A stretch of 60,000 nt of DNA. Source: Symsagittifera roscoffensis (Eukaryota > Xenacoelomorpha > Acoela > Convolutidae). Below the pieces are notes generated by a model that saw nothing but the letters and a program-made list of their open reading frames with translations, did no database searches and was not told where the DNA came from. The position numbers and the translations under genes were made by a program. This document shows positions 19,265-31,501 of the stretch, in pieces. The DNA lies in assembly GCF_963678635.1 (NCBI RefSeq), contig NC_087062.1:59042129-59102128 (forward strand), given 5' to 3'. Position 1 is the stretch's first letter. Every line of letters begins with the position of its first letter.

Positions 19265-19678
19265 CTAAATGATCAAACAAAGTATTCTATGAACAGCCTC
19301 CTCACAATAGTTATCCCAAATTATGCTCTTCGTTAGGTATACCGTTGTTATCCACCCTTCCCACGGAGATAAGGTCAAAGGGGGATTTAGGGGGACACCC
19401 CTCTCGAGGATTTCAATCCATTCACCGCCCACAGGATCCCCTTTTTTTGACTATTTTACGACATCCGTTTTTGGACGAACGGCCTTAACAATTTCCAATC
19501 AAAACCGCATTTTTGGCCTGTTATTTTTTTTTTCAAAAATACGGTATTTATAAAGGTTATTTGGTTATAAAGAAAGATTATTTAGTTCGATAAAGTTTTT
19601 GAGAATCGAAACTTTTGAAATTCGAAATAGGACATGATCATTAATATTCTTTGATACAGTGATTTATATGTTGTTTAC
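19265..19678 (-). other. Possible intron
   Basis: A 414-bp interval between the two candidate exons on the minus strand, starting GTAAAC and ending TTTAG. It contains AT-rich sequence and no protein-like frame. Confidence 0.35.
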
Positions 19679-19971
19679 CAATGCATCTTGACCACTCAAG
19701 GATCCTTTGATGTTCTCCTCGTCGGCTCCTGTAGCTGTGTCAGTGCTGCTACTCCTGCTCATCTTGCTCATGGCCGAAGTAGATATGACGTCATAATCCG
19801 AAAGGTCATCCTCTTCCTGTCTGTTGAACTCTCTCACTTCGGGGCCCGAGTCGCAGTCGTCTTCTGTGTCAGCTGAATCGGATGATTCGTCCTCACACGT
19901 CTTTGTTGTCTCTCCGCTGTCTGATTTGTCGAAGCCGCTGAGTCTCCGCATGTGTTTTATCCAGCTCTTTC
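19679..19971 (-). CDS. Possible internal exon of host gene, acidic tail
   Basis: A 293-bp candidate exon on the minus strand. The acceptor is AAGCAAG (AG at 19973-19972) and the donor TTG|GTAAAC. The reading frame KSWIKHMRRLSGFDKSDSG is entered in phase 1 and left in phase 0, matching the neighbouring exons. The peptide is very acidic and serine-rich (EDESSDSADTEDDCDSGPE; DVISTSAMSKMSRSSSTDT). This composition is typical of cytoplasmic phosphorylated tails of membrane proteins. Family not recognised. Confidence 0.5.
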
Positions 19972-20623
19972 CTTGCTTAACTAAATCAACAGATTGTCAT
20001 TTTTTTTTCGTTATCAAGTATTACATAACTACTGTGTTTATAGAGGAGTCGGCATTGGACAACCACTTCTTCATTCAGATCTGTTGGTGAACTCTTTCTA
20101 TCCATGAGATCACTATCATATATTGTTCAATAGCACCTTCATTTTCCAGGCAATTTTGTTAAGGTCAGCTATTTTTTTTCGAAAGCTTGGAATGGAAAAC
20201 TTTTCAAAAAAGTTGCCTGGAAAACTTTTCAAAAAACGACCCCTTTTCGTCGAAAAAAATGTGTGTGGTAAAATTTTTAGTAGATAAAGCCTGATTCATT
20301 TATAACATAACCTCACTTCGAAAATCAATTTTAATTAAGCTAACATATTCTGCTGCTGGTTACCTGAAAGTGAGTCACTATTTTTCAGCTAACTGAATAT
20401 CAAGAAATCCCAAAAATTCCCGGCTAAAATAGCCCAAAATGAGTAACGTACTGGATGATTACCCACCCCACCCTCTTCTCATTTCTGGTTGCCACATTTT
20501 CCAAAACTTACCACTTTCGTACTAATTTACGACAACCATTTCTAACCAAACCTAAGAAAATTGCAAAGGTGCCTTCGGTCCCAATATATTATAATTTAGA
20601 GTGCAAAGCGCCTAAAACCCTAC
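19972..20623 (-). other. Possible intron
   Basis: A 652-bp interval between candidate exons, starting GTAGGG on the minus strand. It is AT-rich with an imperfect direct repeat (GGAAAACTTTTCAAAAAA twice near 20190-20235). No coding potential seen. Confidence 0.35.
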
Positions 20624-20828
20624 CTCGATTATTGATGAGAACATCATGTAGCCGGTTACGGTTGTACACCACGACCAAAACGAACGCCAGAGCCACCACA
20701 AATCCCAGAGAGAAATGTATGAACAATGTTGACAAGTCATGGCCCAACAATTTGAACCCAGAGTCCAGAAAGTTGAGAGCTCCCATTGCTGAATTTCGGT
20801 GCCAGATAAGACCCGCTAGTACATTGAA
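20624..20828 (-). CDS. Possible exon of host membrane protein
   Basis: A 205-bp candidate exon on the minus strand, bounded by a pyrimidine-containing acceptor (GCTCTGCTTGAG) and donor CGAG|GTAGGG. It encodes about 68 residues: GLIWHRNSAMGALNFLDSG, then LLGHDLSTLFIHFSLGFVVA, LAFVLVVVYNRNRLHDVLI. The FSLGFVVALAFVLVVVY stretch is a clear transmembrane helix followed by a basic stop-transfer sequence. Together with the two downstream exons it would form the last membrane span and the cytoplasmic tail. Upstream exons were not found in the window. Protein family not recognised. Confidence 0.5.
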
Positions 20829-22489
20829 CTCAAGCAGAGCACGGTTTCTATTTTTATTTATGTGACATCTTCAAAGCTAGCTGACAGAATGGAGCCGAAT
20901 CTCGTTATTGTTCAGGACTGTTACTTTACCCACAGTAAACAAAATTTTAAAATGTAAAACTTAATGAAATAAACAACCTTTTGCGAGGCTGTGGTTGTGG
21001 GGCGGAAAAATAGCAATTTTCAGAGAATGGCTTGGAGCTGAAAATGGATTAAATTAAACCGTTTTGTACTCGGCATAGCAGAAGTGTGACGTCAAAAATC
21101 TGTTCAATCAACAGCAGAAGAAGAGATTGGTATAAGATGGTGAGACAGTGAATTGAAAATTGTATGGTACAATAAGACGCACGCACAGTTCTAGAGCATG
21201 TTTGATTAGCCTCCTCTGATTGGACATGGATTAAGTATCGCTTTTCGATAAGGGAAAAAGACTGTTTCCTCTACTAAGGGTTCAATTTCCCTGCTCAAAT
21301 GAACGTACACTTTACCTTTCCTTTTACCGAGCGAGATAAGGAAAAAAGCTAAATGTCATCCAAATGAGGAAATAATTTGGCGTGGTAATATATGGAAAAG
21401 ACGGAAACATAACATCGGATTTATGACGGGCTTAAAGCGGAGACAGAAGAAGCACTTCAGCTGCGACCCACGCAAACTCAAAGCCCAATCTCAGCAGATA
21501 AAAAACTAGTGAGGGTAAAAGCAGGAAAGAGAAAGAGAGATTGAAAAGATAGAAAAGTGCGTTGGCAGTGAGCCAAAGAATTTAACTTAGCAACTAAAAC
21601 ACAGAAAAACATACGCAATATTCCTGAAAAATAGAAATTGGATCTTGTTTTTGAGACATTTACTAAAAATAGGGTAACGGTTCAATTTGGTTTGTAAAAA
21701 TTATTCAAAAGGAACTTAGGTGCTTTCGTGCTTGTGTATGAAGGGTTTTTTCTCTGAGTGGGTTTTTGGTCAAGAAGTTACACGTACATGTAAAAAAAAA
21801 TCTGTCTGCCTAGTGATAATTCTGCTTATCAGTTTGTATTTTTTCTGTTATCTTCTTATTTGTGCACATGGGATATGGTCTATGCTTAATGCGAGGGAGC
21901 GGAGGTAAATCCAAGCTGACAATCAATACCGACACGACAGTGATTATGTGACGCACAGATAAAATCATATAAGCCTCATTCCCTACTGACTAAAGGCCTT
22001 AAAATCAGGCGATTTTATGGCATAAACAAAAAAAGATTAAAAAAGATGGGAAATTGTTTCAAATCATTGCATCAAAACGCAGCAGAAAAAGGTAACTGCG
22101 TCCTGAAAGCAACTGTACTGTATACCCATATACAGCAAAAAACCGTCACTATCTACAGGCTCAAACTAGCTGACTGCATACAAAATCGCAAACATGGTCT
22201 GACTATTTTTAGGCCTTACTTTCTTCATCATCGCAAAAGCATATTAAGAGGTCGAGCTACTAAAATATACCGAATTTTTTTTTAAAAAGATTTTGCGCCT
22301 GTCGTCAAGAAAAAACACGGCTATCACTAACTTGAAAGAAGCCGATTTCTGTGCAACGAGAAACGATTTGGATTTTCAGGCTGTATTTCAAAATAATCAG
22401 GTAACGTAAGAGTTGCTAAGGGAAAATATCTTGAGTTTAGAAAAAATGATCCTATACTTACACAATGAAGCGGTCACAATAAAATTTGC
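20829..22489. other. Non-coding, no feature recognised
   Basis: AT-rich sequence with scattered short open frames and no protein-like composition. A short frame at 22046 begins MGNCFK, resembling a myristoylation site, but the rest has no domain character. Further exons of the minus-strand host gene could be hidden here. Confidence 0.4.
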
Positions 22490-22680
22490 ACATGAAAAAA
22501 CTAACAAAAAACGAGAAAAAAAAGTTGGTCTGAGCGTGAACTTAAATTGAGTATCTGTTCTTGCAAGCAGTTTGGAAGGACGAGTTTTGCATTTTTGACG
22601 GCACATGACAGCCACTATGGGCATCTCGATGAGCTATTGAAAGTTCGAAAAAACTAAAGGCTGATTTAATGCTAGTATAT
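22490..22680. repeat. Dispersed repeat, copy 1 (copy 2 at 26402-26585)
   Basis: About 185 bp beginning GAAAAAACTAACAAAAAACG and including ATTGAGTATCTGTTCTTGCA and TTTGACGGCAC recurs at 26402-26585 with roughly 85-90% identity by eye. It is the leftmost recognisable outlier of the satellite field that occupies 23.4-30.4 kb. Confidence 0.75.
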
Positions 22681-23089
22681 GCTATTCTCGTCTGTTCTTC
22701 TGAATTTTAACTTGTTATTTGTCCAAAAAAAATGTTGGTGTTTTTCAAATTTTTTGTCGAGCTGGTTATTTCCATCTCACTTTCTTTCTTGGTAGCTTCC
22801 AAGGCTACGCTTTCGTTGCATGGCAAAAGATGCTAAGCTCCGCTTCGCTTCTGCGTTTTCATAATTATTTAAATGTTTTAGTAGATAATTAATACTATTT
22901 AAATATCTTAATAATTAGGTTGCACTTCTGCTTAAAATTTTTTGATGTTTGTAGATGTTGTCTGATGTTTTGTTTGTTTTCAGTTTTCAATGTATGATAT
23001 TGTGTTTTCAGGGTCTCTCTTGCTTGTTCACTAGTAGCTAAAATAGGAGTGAAACGTATTTCGTTTTTGGACACAAAAAGTTCTGTGGC

Positions 23090-23483
23090 TACCTCCTTAT
23101 GTGAGTCGCTCGAGACCATTTTTTAGCACTCAGCCAGCCAGGTTTGTAGGCACTTTCGGATTTTAAATTTCGCCTGGAAATCTTCTAGGTATACCAATTT
23201 CCATATTTGGAAAAATTTTATCATAGAGGTTTCTTACAATTTTATGTACGTATGAAATTGATGAAATTGCATGGAATTACACGACAAGAAGTTTCTCATA
23301 TATAAAAATTGTATGAATAAAAATTTTGGTCAAACCGGGCAGATAATCAGGCCCCATTTTGTATACCTGGCGAAAAAGAAATAAAACTGTTTTAATAGAG
23401 TTATCCACCATGAGTTATCCACAGGACTAACAAGAGTAACAACTTGATGTAACAAACGCACAACCAACAAAAATTGGTGTGGT
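23090..23483. repeat. 390-bp repeat block A, copy 1
   Basis: The segment starting ACCTCCTTATGTGAGTCGCT and ending AATTGGTGTGGT is repeated at 24406-24796, an offset of 1,316 bp, with only a handful of differences. Part of the block overlaps the end of a satellite monomer. The shared ends suggest duplication by unequal exchange inside the satellite. Confidence 0.9.
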
Positions 23484-23840
23484 TAACTAAAAACTAGATT
23501 TAAAAACAAAAACAAAAAAGTTTGGAAGGAGAGAATTTCTAATGAAATTAAACCTACCAAGAGAAAAAAATTGATGAATTAACGCACAAGTAGCGCAAAG
23601 TGATGTAGCCAGACCAATAGTTCCGATTGAATACTAAAACAACTTGATGTAACAAACGCACAACCAACAAAAATTGGTGTGGTTAACTAAAAACTAGATT
23701 TAAAAACAAAAACTAAAAAGTTTGGAAGGAGAGAATTTCTAATGAAATTAAACCTACCAAGAGAAAAAAATTGATGAATTAACGCACAAGTAGCGCAAAG
23801 TGATGTAGCCAGACTAATAGTTCCGATTGAATACTAAAAA
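23441..23840. repeat. Exact 200-bp tandem duplication
   Basis: AACTTGATGTAACAAACGCA begins at 23441 and again at 23641. The two 200-bp units are nearly identical (differences such as ACAAAAAAG/ACTAAAAAG and GACCAATAG/GACTAATAG). Each unit covers two satellite monomers, so this is a recent dimer amplification. Confidence 0.93.
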
Positions 23841-24397
23841 AAAAATTTCAACAATCTCTTGAATATAACGCAAGTTGATCCTCAAGTATCAAAAAAGGAT
23901 GTAGCAACATCATGTTTTTGTGCATGAATAACAAAAAAAAAGCCAAACAATGGTCTTTCCCTGAGTACCTAAGTGCGTTTCTCATTGATATTCACTTAGC
24001 ACAGATGATCCAGCCACGGTTCTTACGAACTCACAATAATTAAAACGAAGTTTTATTTCATGAACTTTTTTCTATCGAGAGTAAAAACAAATGATGATCA
24101 AACTAACGCATAGATATAGATGGAAGTGGTAAACAAAAAAGGGTATCTACTACGCTCAGTATAAGCGTAATTGGAGTAACTAGTTGATGTACAAATTTTT
24201 GAGAAAACACCTATTGTGGTTGCCATAGTAAAAATCATAGGAAAACAAAACTAAAATAGAAAAATTAGTTCTTTTTTCTTGCTGTGAATTTGAACTTAAG
24301 CTGACTGTTCCGCTGATATGCAATTATCAGAGGTGAAATATCTCATCTTGCTCAAATCAACAACGAGGTAAAATGACGGAAGATAGTTTTTGATCAA
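23685..24397. repeat. ~710-bp higher-order repeat B, copy 1
   Basis: Runs from ACTAAAAACTAGATTTAAAA through the CATCATGTTTTTGTGCATGA and ATCAGAGGTGAAATATCTCA phrases to GGAAGATAGTTTTT. Copies 2 and 3 lie at 25609-26313 and 26734-27443. Each contains about six or seven ~105-bp monomers. Copies 1 and 3 are the most alike. Confidence 0.9.
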
Positions 24398-24405
24398 ATG
24401 TGAGT

Positions 24406-24796
24406 TACCTCCTTATGTGAGTCGCTCGAGACCATTTTTTAACACTCAGCCAGCCAGGTTTATAGGCATTTTCGGATTTTAAATTTCGCCTGGAAATCTT
24501 CTAGGTATACCAATTTCCATATTTGGAAAAATTTTATCATAGAGGTTTCTTACAATTTTATGTACGTATGAAATTGATGAAATTGCATGGAATTATACGA
24601 CAAGAAGTTTCTATATAAAAATTGTATGAATAAAAATTTTGGTCAAACCGGGCAGATAATCAGGCCCCATTTTATATACCAGGCGAAAAAGAAATAAAAT
24701 TGTTTTAATAGAGTTATCCACCATGAGTTATCCACAGGACTAACAAGAGTAACAACTTGATGTAACAAACGCACAACTAACAAAAATTGGTGTGGT
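24406..24796. repeat. 390-bp repeat block A, copy 2
   Basis: Second copy of the block at 23090-23483. It directly follows higher-order repeat B copy 1. It lacks a CTCATA found near 23297 in copy 1. Confidence 0.9.
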
Positions 24797-25608
24797 CGCA
24801 GTAATAGTAACGAGAAAATCCAACAAGACTGCTCGTATCAGGGCAAAGCCCTGAAAGTTCCGACATGCCAATAATTGTTCTCGACTCGTTGTTGGTCGAT
24901 GAAATGTTGATAACTGCAAACATTAGGCCGATCAAATCGTTAAAACTTGAGTCGTTTATGGAATTAATAAGACCAATTAGCTTTCATCAATTCAATTTGG
25001 AATGATTATGAGTTCGGATGATTCGCCTAGCATAAATAACTCTCGTATTGAAACAAAATATCAAAGTTCTACACCAGCAGCACAGCCGCACACCATAGTG
25101 TTGTGCAAGCATTCTCGCTTGGCAATCCCAAAACTTCCAGATTGACGCCCAAATGCATCGTAGTAAATAATAAATATGCATCGATGACAATATAACATCG
25201 CTGCCCATATGCACCGATCTAAAGTCGGTCTGAATAAAAAACCACCCCGGGCATATTCCTCACTTTCTTCGAAAGTCGGAACAACAACCGTAAATATCTA
25301 ACGTGATTAATCAGTTGATCTACAAGTGTCACCGATTGTTGCGTCCACAGCCTTACTTACCAAGAAAACAAGAAAAAAACTATTTTAGAACTTGTTTTGA
25401 ACCTACAACGAGCAACTTGTTGATATGCAAGTGCCACCAAAAAATCCGACCTCAATAAAATATGAAAATGGAAGAGCAGAGAAATACAACCTTGAGACTA
25501 AAGAGCAAAGAACGAGGTTGCCAGACTAAATTTTTTATTTTGATTATTAAAAGCATAAGACTTTTAAGCTGAGTATCTTTTTATACACAATAGGCACTAA
25601 TGGTCTGA

Positions 25609-26313
25609 TAAAAAACTAGATTTAAAAACAGAACAAAAAAGTTTAGAAGGAGAGAATTTCTAATGAAATTAAACCTACCAAGAGAAAACAGTTGATGAAG
25701 TAACGCACAAGTAGCGCAAAGTGATGTAGCCAGACTAATAGTTCCGATTGAATGCTAAATTTTTTTTTCGACAATCTCTTGAATATAACGCAAATTTATC
25801 CTCAAGTATCACAAAAAGATGTAACAACATCATGTTTTTGTGCATAAATAACAAAAAAGAGCCAAACAATGGTCTTTCCCTGAGAACCTAAGTGCGTTTC
25901 TCATTGATATTCAATTAGCACAGATGATCGGGCCACGGTTTTTACGATTATATAAAAAATTAAATTGAGTTTCCCATCATGAACTTTTTTTCTATCGAGA
26001 GTCAGCACAGATGATGATCAAACTAACGCACAGATATACATTGAAGTGGAAAACAAAAGAGGACATCTAATACGCTCAGTATAAGTGTAATTTGAGTAAC
26101 TAGTTGATGTACAAGCCTATGAGAAAAACACTGAATGTGGTTGCAATAGTATTAATCATAGAAAAACAAAACAAATATAGAAAAATCTATTCTTTTTTCT
26201 TGCTGTGAATTTGAACTTAAGCTGAGTGCCTGCTGATGTGCAATTATCAGAGGTGACAGATCTCATTTTGTTCAAATCAACAACGAAATAAAATGACGAA
26301 ATATAGTTTTTTA
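25609..26313. repeat. ~710-bp higher-order repeat B, copy 2
   Basis: Second copy of repeat B. It carries more differences than copies 1 and 3, for example GGGCCACGG for CAGCCACGG and GAGTGCCTGCTGATGTGC for GACTGTTCCGCTGATATGC. It is preceded by AAGCATAAGACTTTTAAGCTG, which is also found before copy 3. Confidence 0.9.
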
Positions 26314-26401
26314 TCAAAACTTTAAGCCTCACAATGGTCAAATATTGATGAACAAATTAACGGACTGGATGCCGAAAATCATCCCACCGCAGTTATCGAG
26401 A

Positions 26402-26585
26402 TGAAAAACTAACAAAAACGAAAAAAAAATTGGTCTGGGTGTGAGCCTTAATTGAGTATCTGTTCTTGCAAGCAGTTTCGAGGGACAAGTTTTTGCATTT
26501 TTGACGGCACTTGACAGCTATTATGGGCATCTCGTTGAGCTAGTGAAAGTTCGAATAAAACTAAAGGTTTGCTTAATGCTAGAAA
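26402..26585. repeat. Dispersed repeat, copy 2
   Basis: Second copy of the sequence at 22490-22680. It lies between higher-order repeat copies 2 and 3. Confidence 0.75.
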
Positions 26586-26733
26586 GATAAACAAAACCCA
26601 GGAGCAGAAAAATACAGCCTTGAAGCTAAAGAGCAGAGAATGAGGTTGCCGTACTAAGTTTTTAAATTTGAATTGTAAAAGCATAAGACTTTTAAGCTGA
26701 GTATGTTTTTTATACAATTAGCACTAATGGTGT

Positions 26734-27443
26734 GATAAAAACTAGATTTAGAAACAAAAACAAAAAAGTTTGGAAGAAGAGAATTTCTAATGAATTTAAA
26801 CCTACCAAGAGAAAAAAATTGAAGAACTAACGCACAAGTAGCGCAAAGTGATGTAGCCAGACTAATAGTTCCGATTGAATATTTAAAAAAAAATTCGAAA
26901 ATCTCTTTGAATATAACGCAAGTTGATCCTCAAGTATCAAAAAAGGATGTGGCAACATCATGTTTTTGTGCATGAATAACAAAAAAAAGCCAAACAATGG
27001 TCTTTCCCTGAGCACCTAAGTGCGTTTCTCATTGATATTCACTTAGCACAGATGATCCAGCCACGGTTTTTACGAACTCACAAAAATTAAAACGAAGTTT
27101 TATTTCGTGAACTTTTTTCTATCGAGAGTAAAAACAAATGATGATCAAACTAACGCATAAATATAGATGGAAGTGGTAAACAAAAAACGGCATCTACTAC
27201 GCTCAGTATAAGCGTAATTGGAGTAACTAGTTGATGTACAAGCTTTTGAGAAAACACCTATTGTGGTTGCCATAGTAAAAATCATAGGAAAAAAAAACTA
27301 AAATAGAAAAATTATTTCTTTTTTCTTGCTGTGAATTTGAACTTAAGCTGACTGTTCCGCTGATATGCAATTATCAGAGGTGAAATATCTCATCTTGCTC
27401 AAATCAACAACGAGGTAGAATGACGGAAGATAGTTTTTAATCA
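26734..27443. repeat. ~710-bp higher-order repeat B, copy 3
   Basis: Third copy of repeat B, 1,126 bp after copy 2 in matching position and very similar to copy 1. A partial, more diverged fourth copy is visible at about 29140-29420 (GTTGATGTACAAACTTAATC and ATCAGAGGTGATAGATCTCG). Confidence 0.9.
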
Positions 27444-30375
27444 AAATTTTAAACCTCACAACGGTCAAATGTTGATAAACAAATTAACGGACTGGTAGCG
27501 GAAAATCAATCCACCGCAGGTATAGAGATGAATATCAAAACAAAATAAAACAAAATTTGACACCAACTACACTGAAATTTAACTTTGAGTTACTAAATGT
27601 GTACAAACTACCAAGCAAGTAGCACTAAAGGACGAGGACACGGCAATACTTGCGAATGAACAAGAAAGAAGCCCTTGAATTCTTCTAAAATGTATTTTGA
27701 AACTAAAGTAGGCATTCGATTGATGTTCAGGATGCAGAAAATGATCGATCTACAAAAAAAGATGACCGGATTATTAGTTCAGATAAAAAACAAAAAAAGA
27801 ACTAGAAAAAAAGAACTTTCCAAATAAGCTTTTCATGTTCAACACGAGTGAAAAATTGACGTTCAAGTATTACAGACTGATGTGGCCGCACTATTATCTT
27901 GAGCACGAATAACAAAGGCAGCTATAAATGGGAGTTTCTAAGTTGAATAACTGATCTCAAGTTTAGTATCCAGCTGTTATGCATGAAGAACAGTAATATC
28001 CCGCCACACTAATATGAGCTGAAACATAAGCTGAGCATCCCAATTAAAGTGCAAGTAGATAGCTCGAATGATCCAAAACATTTTATTTGCAAGTGGAAAG
28101 TGAAAAAGGAAAGGGAAAGCAGAGTTTTTAAAACCATAATATTAAAGCAAAAAAGAATAAATGATAATCCAATTGATATGCAAAGAAAACGCAAAATGAC
28201 AAGGCCATAATATTACTTCAAGAAAATAAACAACAAATGTAGCAAACGTATAATTAAACTTAAAACATTTTCTTGATTGTTTTTTAATTACGAAATTAAG
28301 CAGTAAGTATCAGAAAAGTAGACGGTGTCAGTGAAAGAGCAATGAAAAACCAAAATAAACCAAACAAATTACTGACTTAAGCTTCAACAAAAACTGAGTA
28401 TCCCATTGAGTTTGATCCAACCGCAGTTCAAAAAAAACACTAAAAAACAAACAATCAATGCAGAGGAACTTCAGCGCTGATTTTAAACCAATTTAACAAA
28501 CCAACTTGCTATGCAAATAACGCAAACGCTCCAAAGTTACCAGCAACGCCGCCCTAAATTTACATGTGTTAACTTTTTGTGTGGAAACTAACCAGCAAAC
28601 AGCAGAGAAGGAGACGGCCACAATAATGATTCTAAAGAAAAAAAAACAGGACTGGAAAAATTATTGTGACATGAGCTTAAAGTTGACCTGCGTATCTCCC
28701 CAGTATGCAAGTAGCAAAATTGATCTGGCAACAATTTGTTTTCTCGAAAATAGAACCATACTAAAAACATGTGGCCACAGTAACATTCCGATAAAATAAT
28801 CAAAATAAAGTATTTCGTTTTCAGCTTTGTTTTAAGCCTAACGCGAGTACTCAAATAATGTATATGCGCCAGAATAATGCAATTAGGCCAAAAATATGCT
28901 CATGGAAAACACAAAATGCCAAACTTGTTAGTTAAAAATGAGTATACAATTGATATGCAAGTAGAACCCGACTCATTTATGGAAGGCAAAAAAAGGAAAA
29001 AAGAATTGACTACCTTGAGCTTAAACGTAGTTTGAGTTACTACTTGCGTAAAAAAACGAGCAAGTATCACAGAATGAGGTTGCCACAATAATATCTGTGT
29101 AAGAAAAACATGAAAAGCGAGGGTGGCCTACTCTTCCTCAGTTTAAATTTACTTTGAGTGAGCAGTTGATGTACAAACTTAATCAAAAGCACCGAATGTG
29201 GTGGCCATAGTATTTATTAATCATAGAAAAACCAAACAAAATGAGCTGATATGCAATTTAAGCTGATATGCAATTATCAGAGGTGATAGATCTCGTTATA
29301 ATCAAACCAAAAACGAAATTTGTTGACGGAAGATAGTTTTTTTTAATCAAAAACCTAAACCTTAGAAGGGTGAACAGTTGATGAAAAAATGAACGCACAG
29401 GAAGCAAAAACTCATCCCGCCGCAGTTATAGAGATGGAATTAAGAACGTTTCGTTTTGTCTCAAAAGTTTCGTTTTGTGAGAAACATCATAGTTTGCTCA
29501 AAACTAGATTCACCAAAAAGTTTAATTGTCTTGTATTTACCATGCATTGGAAACGACCTGAGTTGTGTAAGAGTTTTCTGACTCAAATAGTATACTGAAA
29601 GTATCAAATTTTTAAATGTTGGCAAAAACTTCCAAAGATGATTATTTTTAAAATTTGAATTTTTAAATTATCAGAGAGTGATCAGGGCATACTTAAACAT
29701 GCCATACGAAAGTAATATGAAATTTTAGCCGGTTTAAAAAAATTTATCCGGAGAAATGATTGTTTGAGTACAAAACTCAATTTGCGGTTGAAAGAAAAAC
29801 AAGCATATTTTTGGGGCTATTTAAAAATTATTCAAATTTCTTATAACCTATAAACCCTTGGGACAAAATTTATTGTTGTCGCCATCAAAAAAATTCAAAT
29901 CATACGATTTCCATTTATGGAAAACGTATGATTTGCACTTTTTTGAAAAATAAAATTTTCTGGTTTATTTAGTTCGATACACCAACTTTTATGCCAAGAC
30001 AAGAGAAAAAGTCTTTGAAAATAATTCGATGACACTATTTTAGCTAAATGTTTGAAATTTTTATGAGTAGTGTTTTTTCATAGACTTAGTTTATGAAATT
30101 GTAGGATCAGCAACTTGGTTTATGTAGGTCAACCCGGAAAAAGCAAAAATTGACAGCTACTACACTGAATTTAAACCTACTTTGATTAACTTATGGTGTA
30201 TAAACTAACAAGAAGGTAGCACTAAATGATATTTGCAAATGAACAAAAAAAAAGCCGAAGAAGGGGAATTATTCTAAGATATGCTTTGTAACCAATATGG
30301 GTATCTAACTGATATGCAAGAATCACAGAATGATTGAGCTGCAAGTTTGATGGAGTATACTTGATAGAAGGTTAT

Positions 30376-31470
30376 TTTGTCATTTATTGTTCCGAGTACG
30401 CAAGCGGCGTTCGCAATCTGTATTGCCAGGGAGATTCTCTGTTTTAAAACGCTGCCTGCTCTGGGTTCCTCAGCGCATATGCTTAGGTTCTTACAAAGCT
30501 TGCTCAAAAAAACTTCTGTGCTGGGGCCGGCCGCGCCCTAAATTTCAAAAGCTAGCGGTTGAAAAAAATATCCATCATTTACAAGATTTTTATACTTGTC
30601 AATTTTTCGCTCTTCCGCTTCAGCGGCAGCCGTACCAGGGTTACAAACAGACCCGGCATTAATCCTACAAGGAGCTAAGGAGTCTACTACCGTTACATCC
30701 CACAAGAGCTGCTTACCATCAACACATGGAACGAGCGTCAAACCGTCTGGTCGCTTCTGATCGGTCTTGTAGAGGTGTCGTGGTTCTAAAACAGACGGAA
30801 TGTGAGTAGATGATAGACTCTGCTTTATAAGGGCATTCAGGTTTGAATGCCTAGAGAATCTTACTGCACTTTTGAGGCAAGAAAGACCATGCCAACCATA
30901 CTCGGTAACGTCTTTTCCGCACACGCATTTATGCCGTTCGCATATTTTTGATCCTAATCGAAGTCCTATCGCAATTCTGAGTTGTTGGTTCGACAGTTTT
31001 AACCTTTAATTTTTGCACGGGATGACGTTCAACCATTGGGAGCCAAATCTATCTTGGAACGCGTTGAACCTTTTTACGTCCGTTGGTTCGAGTCGTAAAA
31101 TCAAGTCTGCAATTTCGCTGTCAAAAATTGGCTCCGTCCAATTTTTTTGGATTTCATTTTCCGGAGCCATTTTAATTTTTCCAAGCTCAAATCACCGTTT
31201 AAGTGCATCATCATAGGTTCCATCCACATGCTCCAAACCAAAGATTTCGCTCAAGGCATCTTTTGCTCCTACTGCTGAGGCTAAGAAAGCGGGTAAAGCG
31301 AGTAGACGAGCGGAAGAAACGCCCAAGCCACCTTTGGCTGCCGGGAGAACTGCTTGTAAAAACTGGTTATCATCCATTTTCACGTTAGTGACCTTGCATA
31401 ACGAATTTCTTAGTAATTTATCGTAGCGTTCCAAAAAATCATTTCGCAAAAAACAAGGGCTTGTACGCAA
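30376..31470 (-). pseudogene. Non-LTR retrotransposon C-terminal fragment
   Basis: On the minus strand, broken frames follow in order. First: LPAAKGGLGVSSARLLALPA with a downstream DDALKR. Then a region around LRIAIGLRLGSKICERHKC. Then VCGKDVTEYGWHGLSC, LEPRHLYKTDQKRPDGLTLV, LLWDVTVVDSLAPC and EEPRAGSVLKQRISLAIQ. I recognise this as the region after the reverse transcriptase in a family of invertebrate non-LTR elements: a CxCG...HGLSC zinc-like block, then KRPDG and WDVTV..D, which resembles a restriction-like endonuclease fold. At least two frameshifts separate the pieces. The 5' part, including the RT domain, is absent. The fragment ends at a fold-back hairpin (31446-31501). Confidence 0.82.
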
Positions 31471-31501
31471 AAAAACCCGCGTACAAGCCCTTGTTTTTTG
31501 C
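31446..31501. repeat. Perfect 23-bp inverted repeat (fold-back)
   Basis: The left arm 31446-31468 (GCAAAAAACAAGGGCTTGTA then CGC) is the exact reverse complement of the right arm 31479-31501, with a 10-base loop AAAAAAACCC. The left arm belongs to the retrotransposon fragment, so the right arm is an inverted copy of its end. This is the kind of junction left by template switching or by fold-back during insertion or repair. Confidence 0.95.

Larger units (their letters stand above)
23439..30370. repeat. Ancient satellite, ~105-bp degenerate monomer
   Basis: Throughout this region a box close to TTGATRTGCAAGTATCACA followed by AATGATGTGGCCAC recurs about every 95-135 bp. Examples are at 23571, 23772, 23875, 23983, 24180, 24317, 25305, 25411, 26225, 28157, 28500, 28938, 29035, 29155 and 30299. 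Between boxes there is A-rich sequence with phrases like AAACAAAAAA and CTTAAGCTGAGT. The monomers are strongly diverged except where recent larger duplications have copied several at once. No coding potential. The field is interrupted by unrelated sequence, for example around 24800-25280 and 29420-30100. Confidence 0.75.

Noticed and set aside
22046-22285. Myristoylated small protein (MGNCFK start)
   Set aside because: Only the first residues look meaningful; the remainder has no domain character and no neighbouring support.
23439-27443. CRISPR-like array
   Set aside because: Repeats are long (105-710 bp), diverged and directly abutting, in a eukaryotic context. This is satellite DNA.
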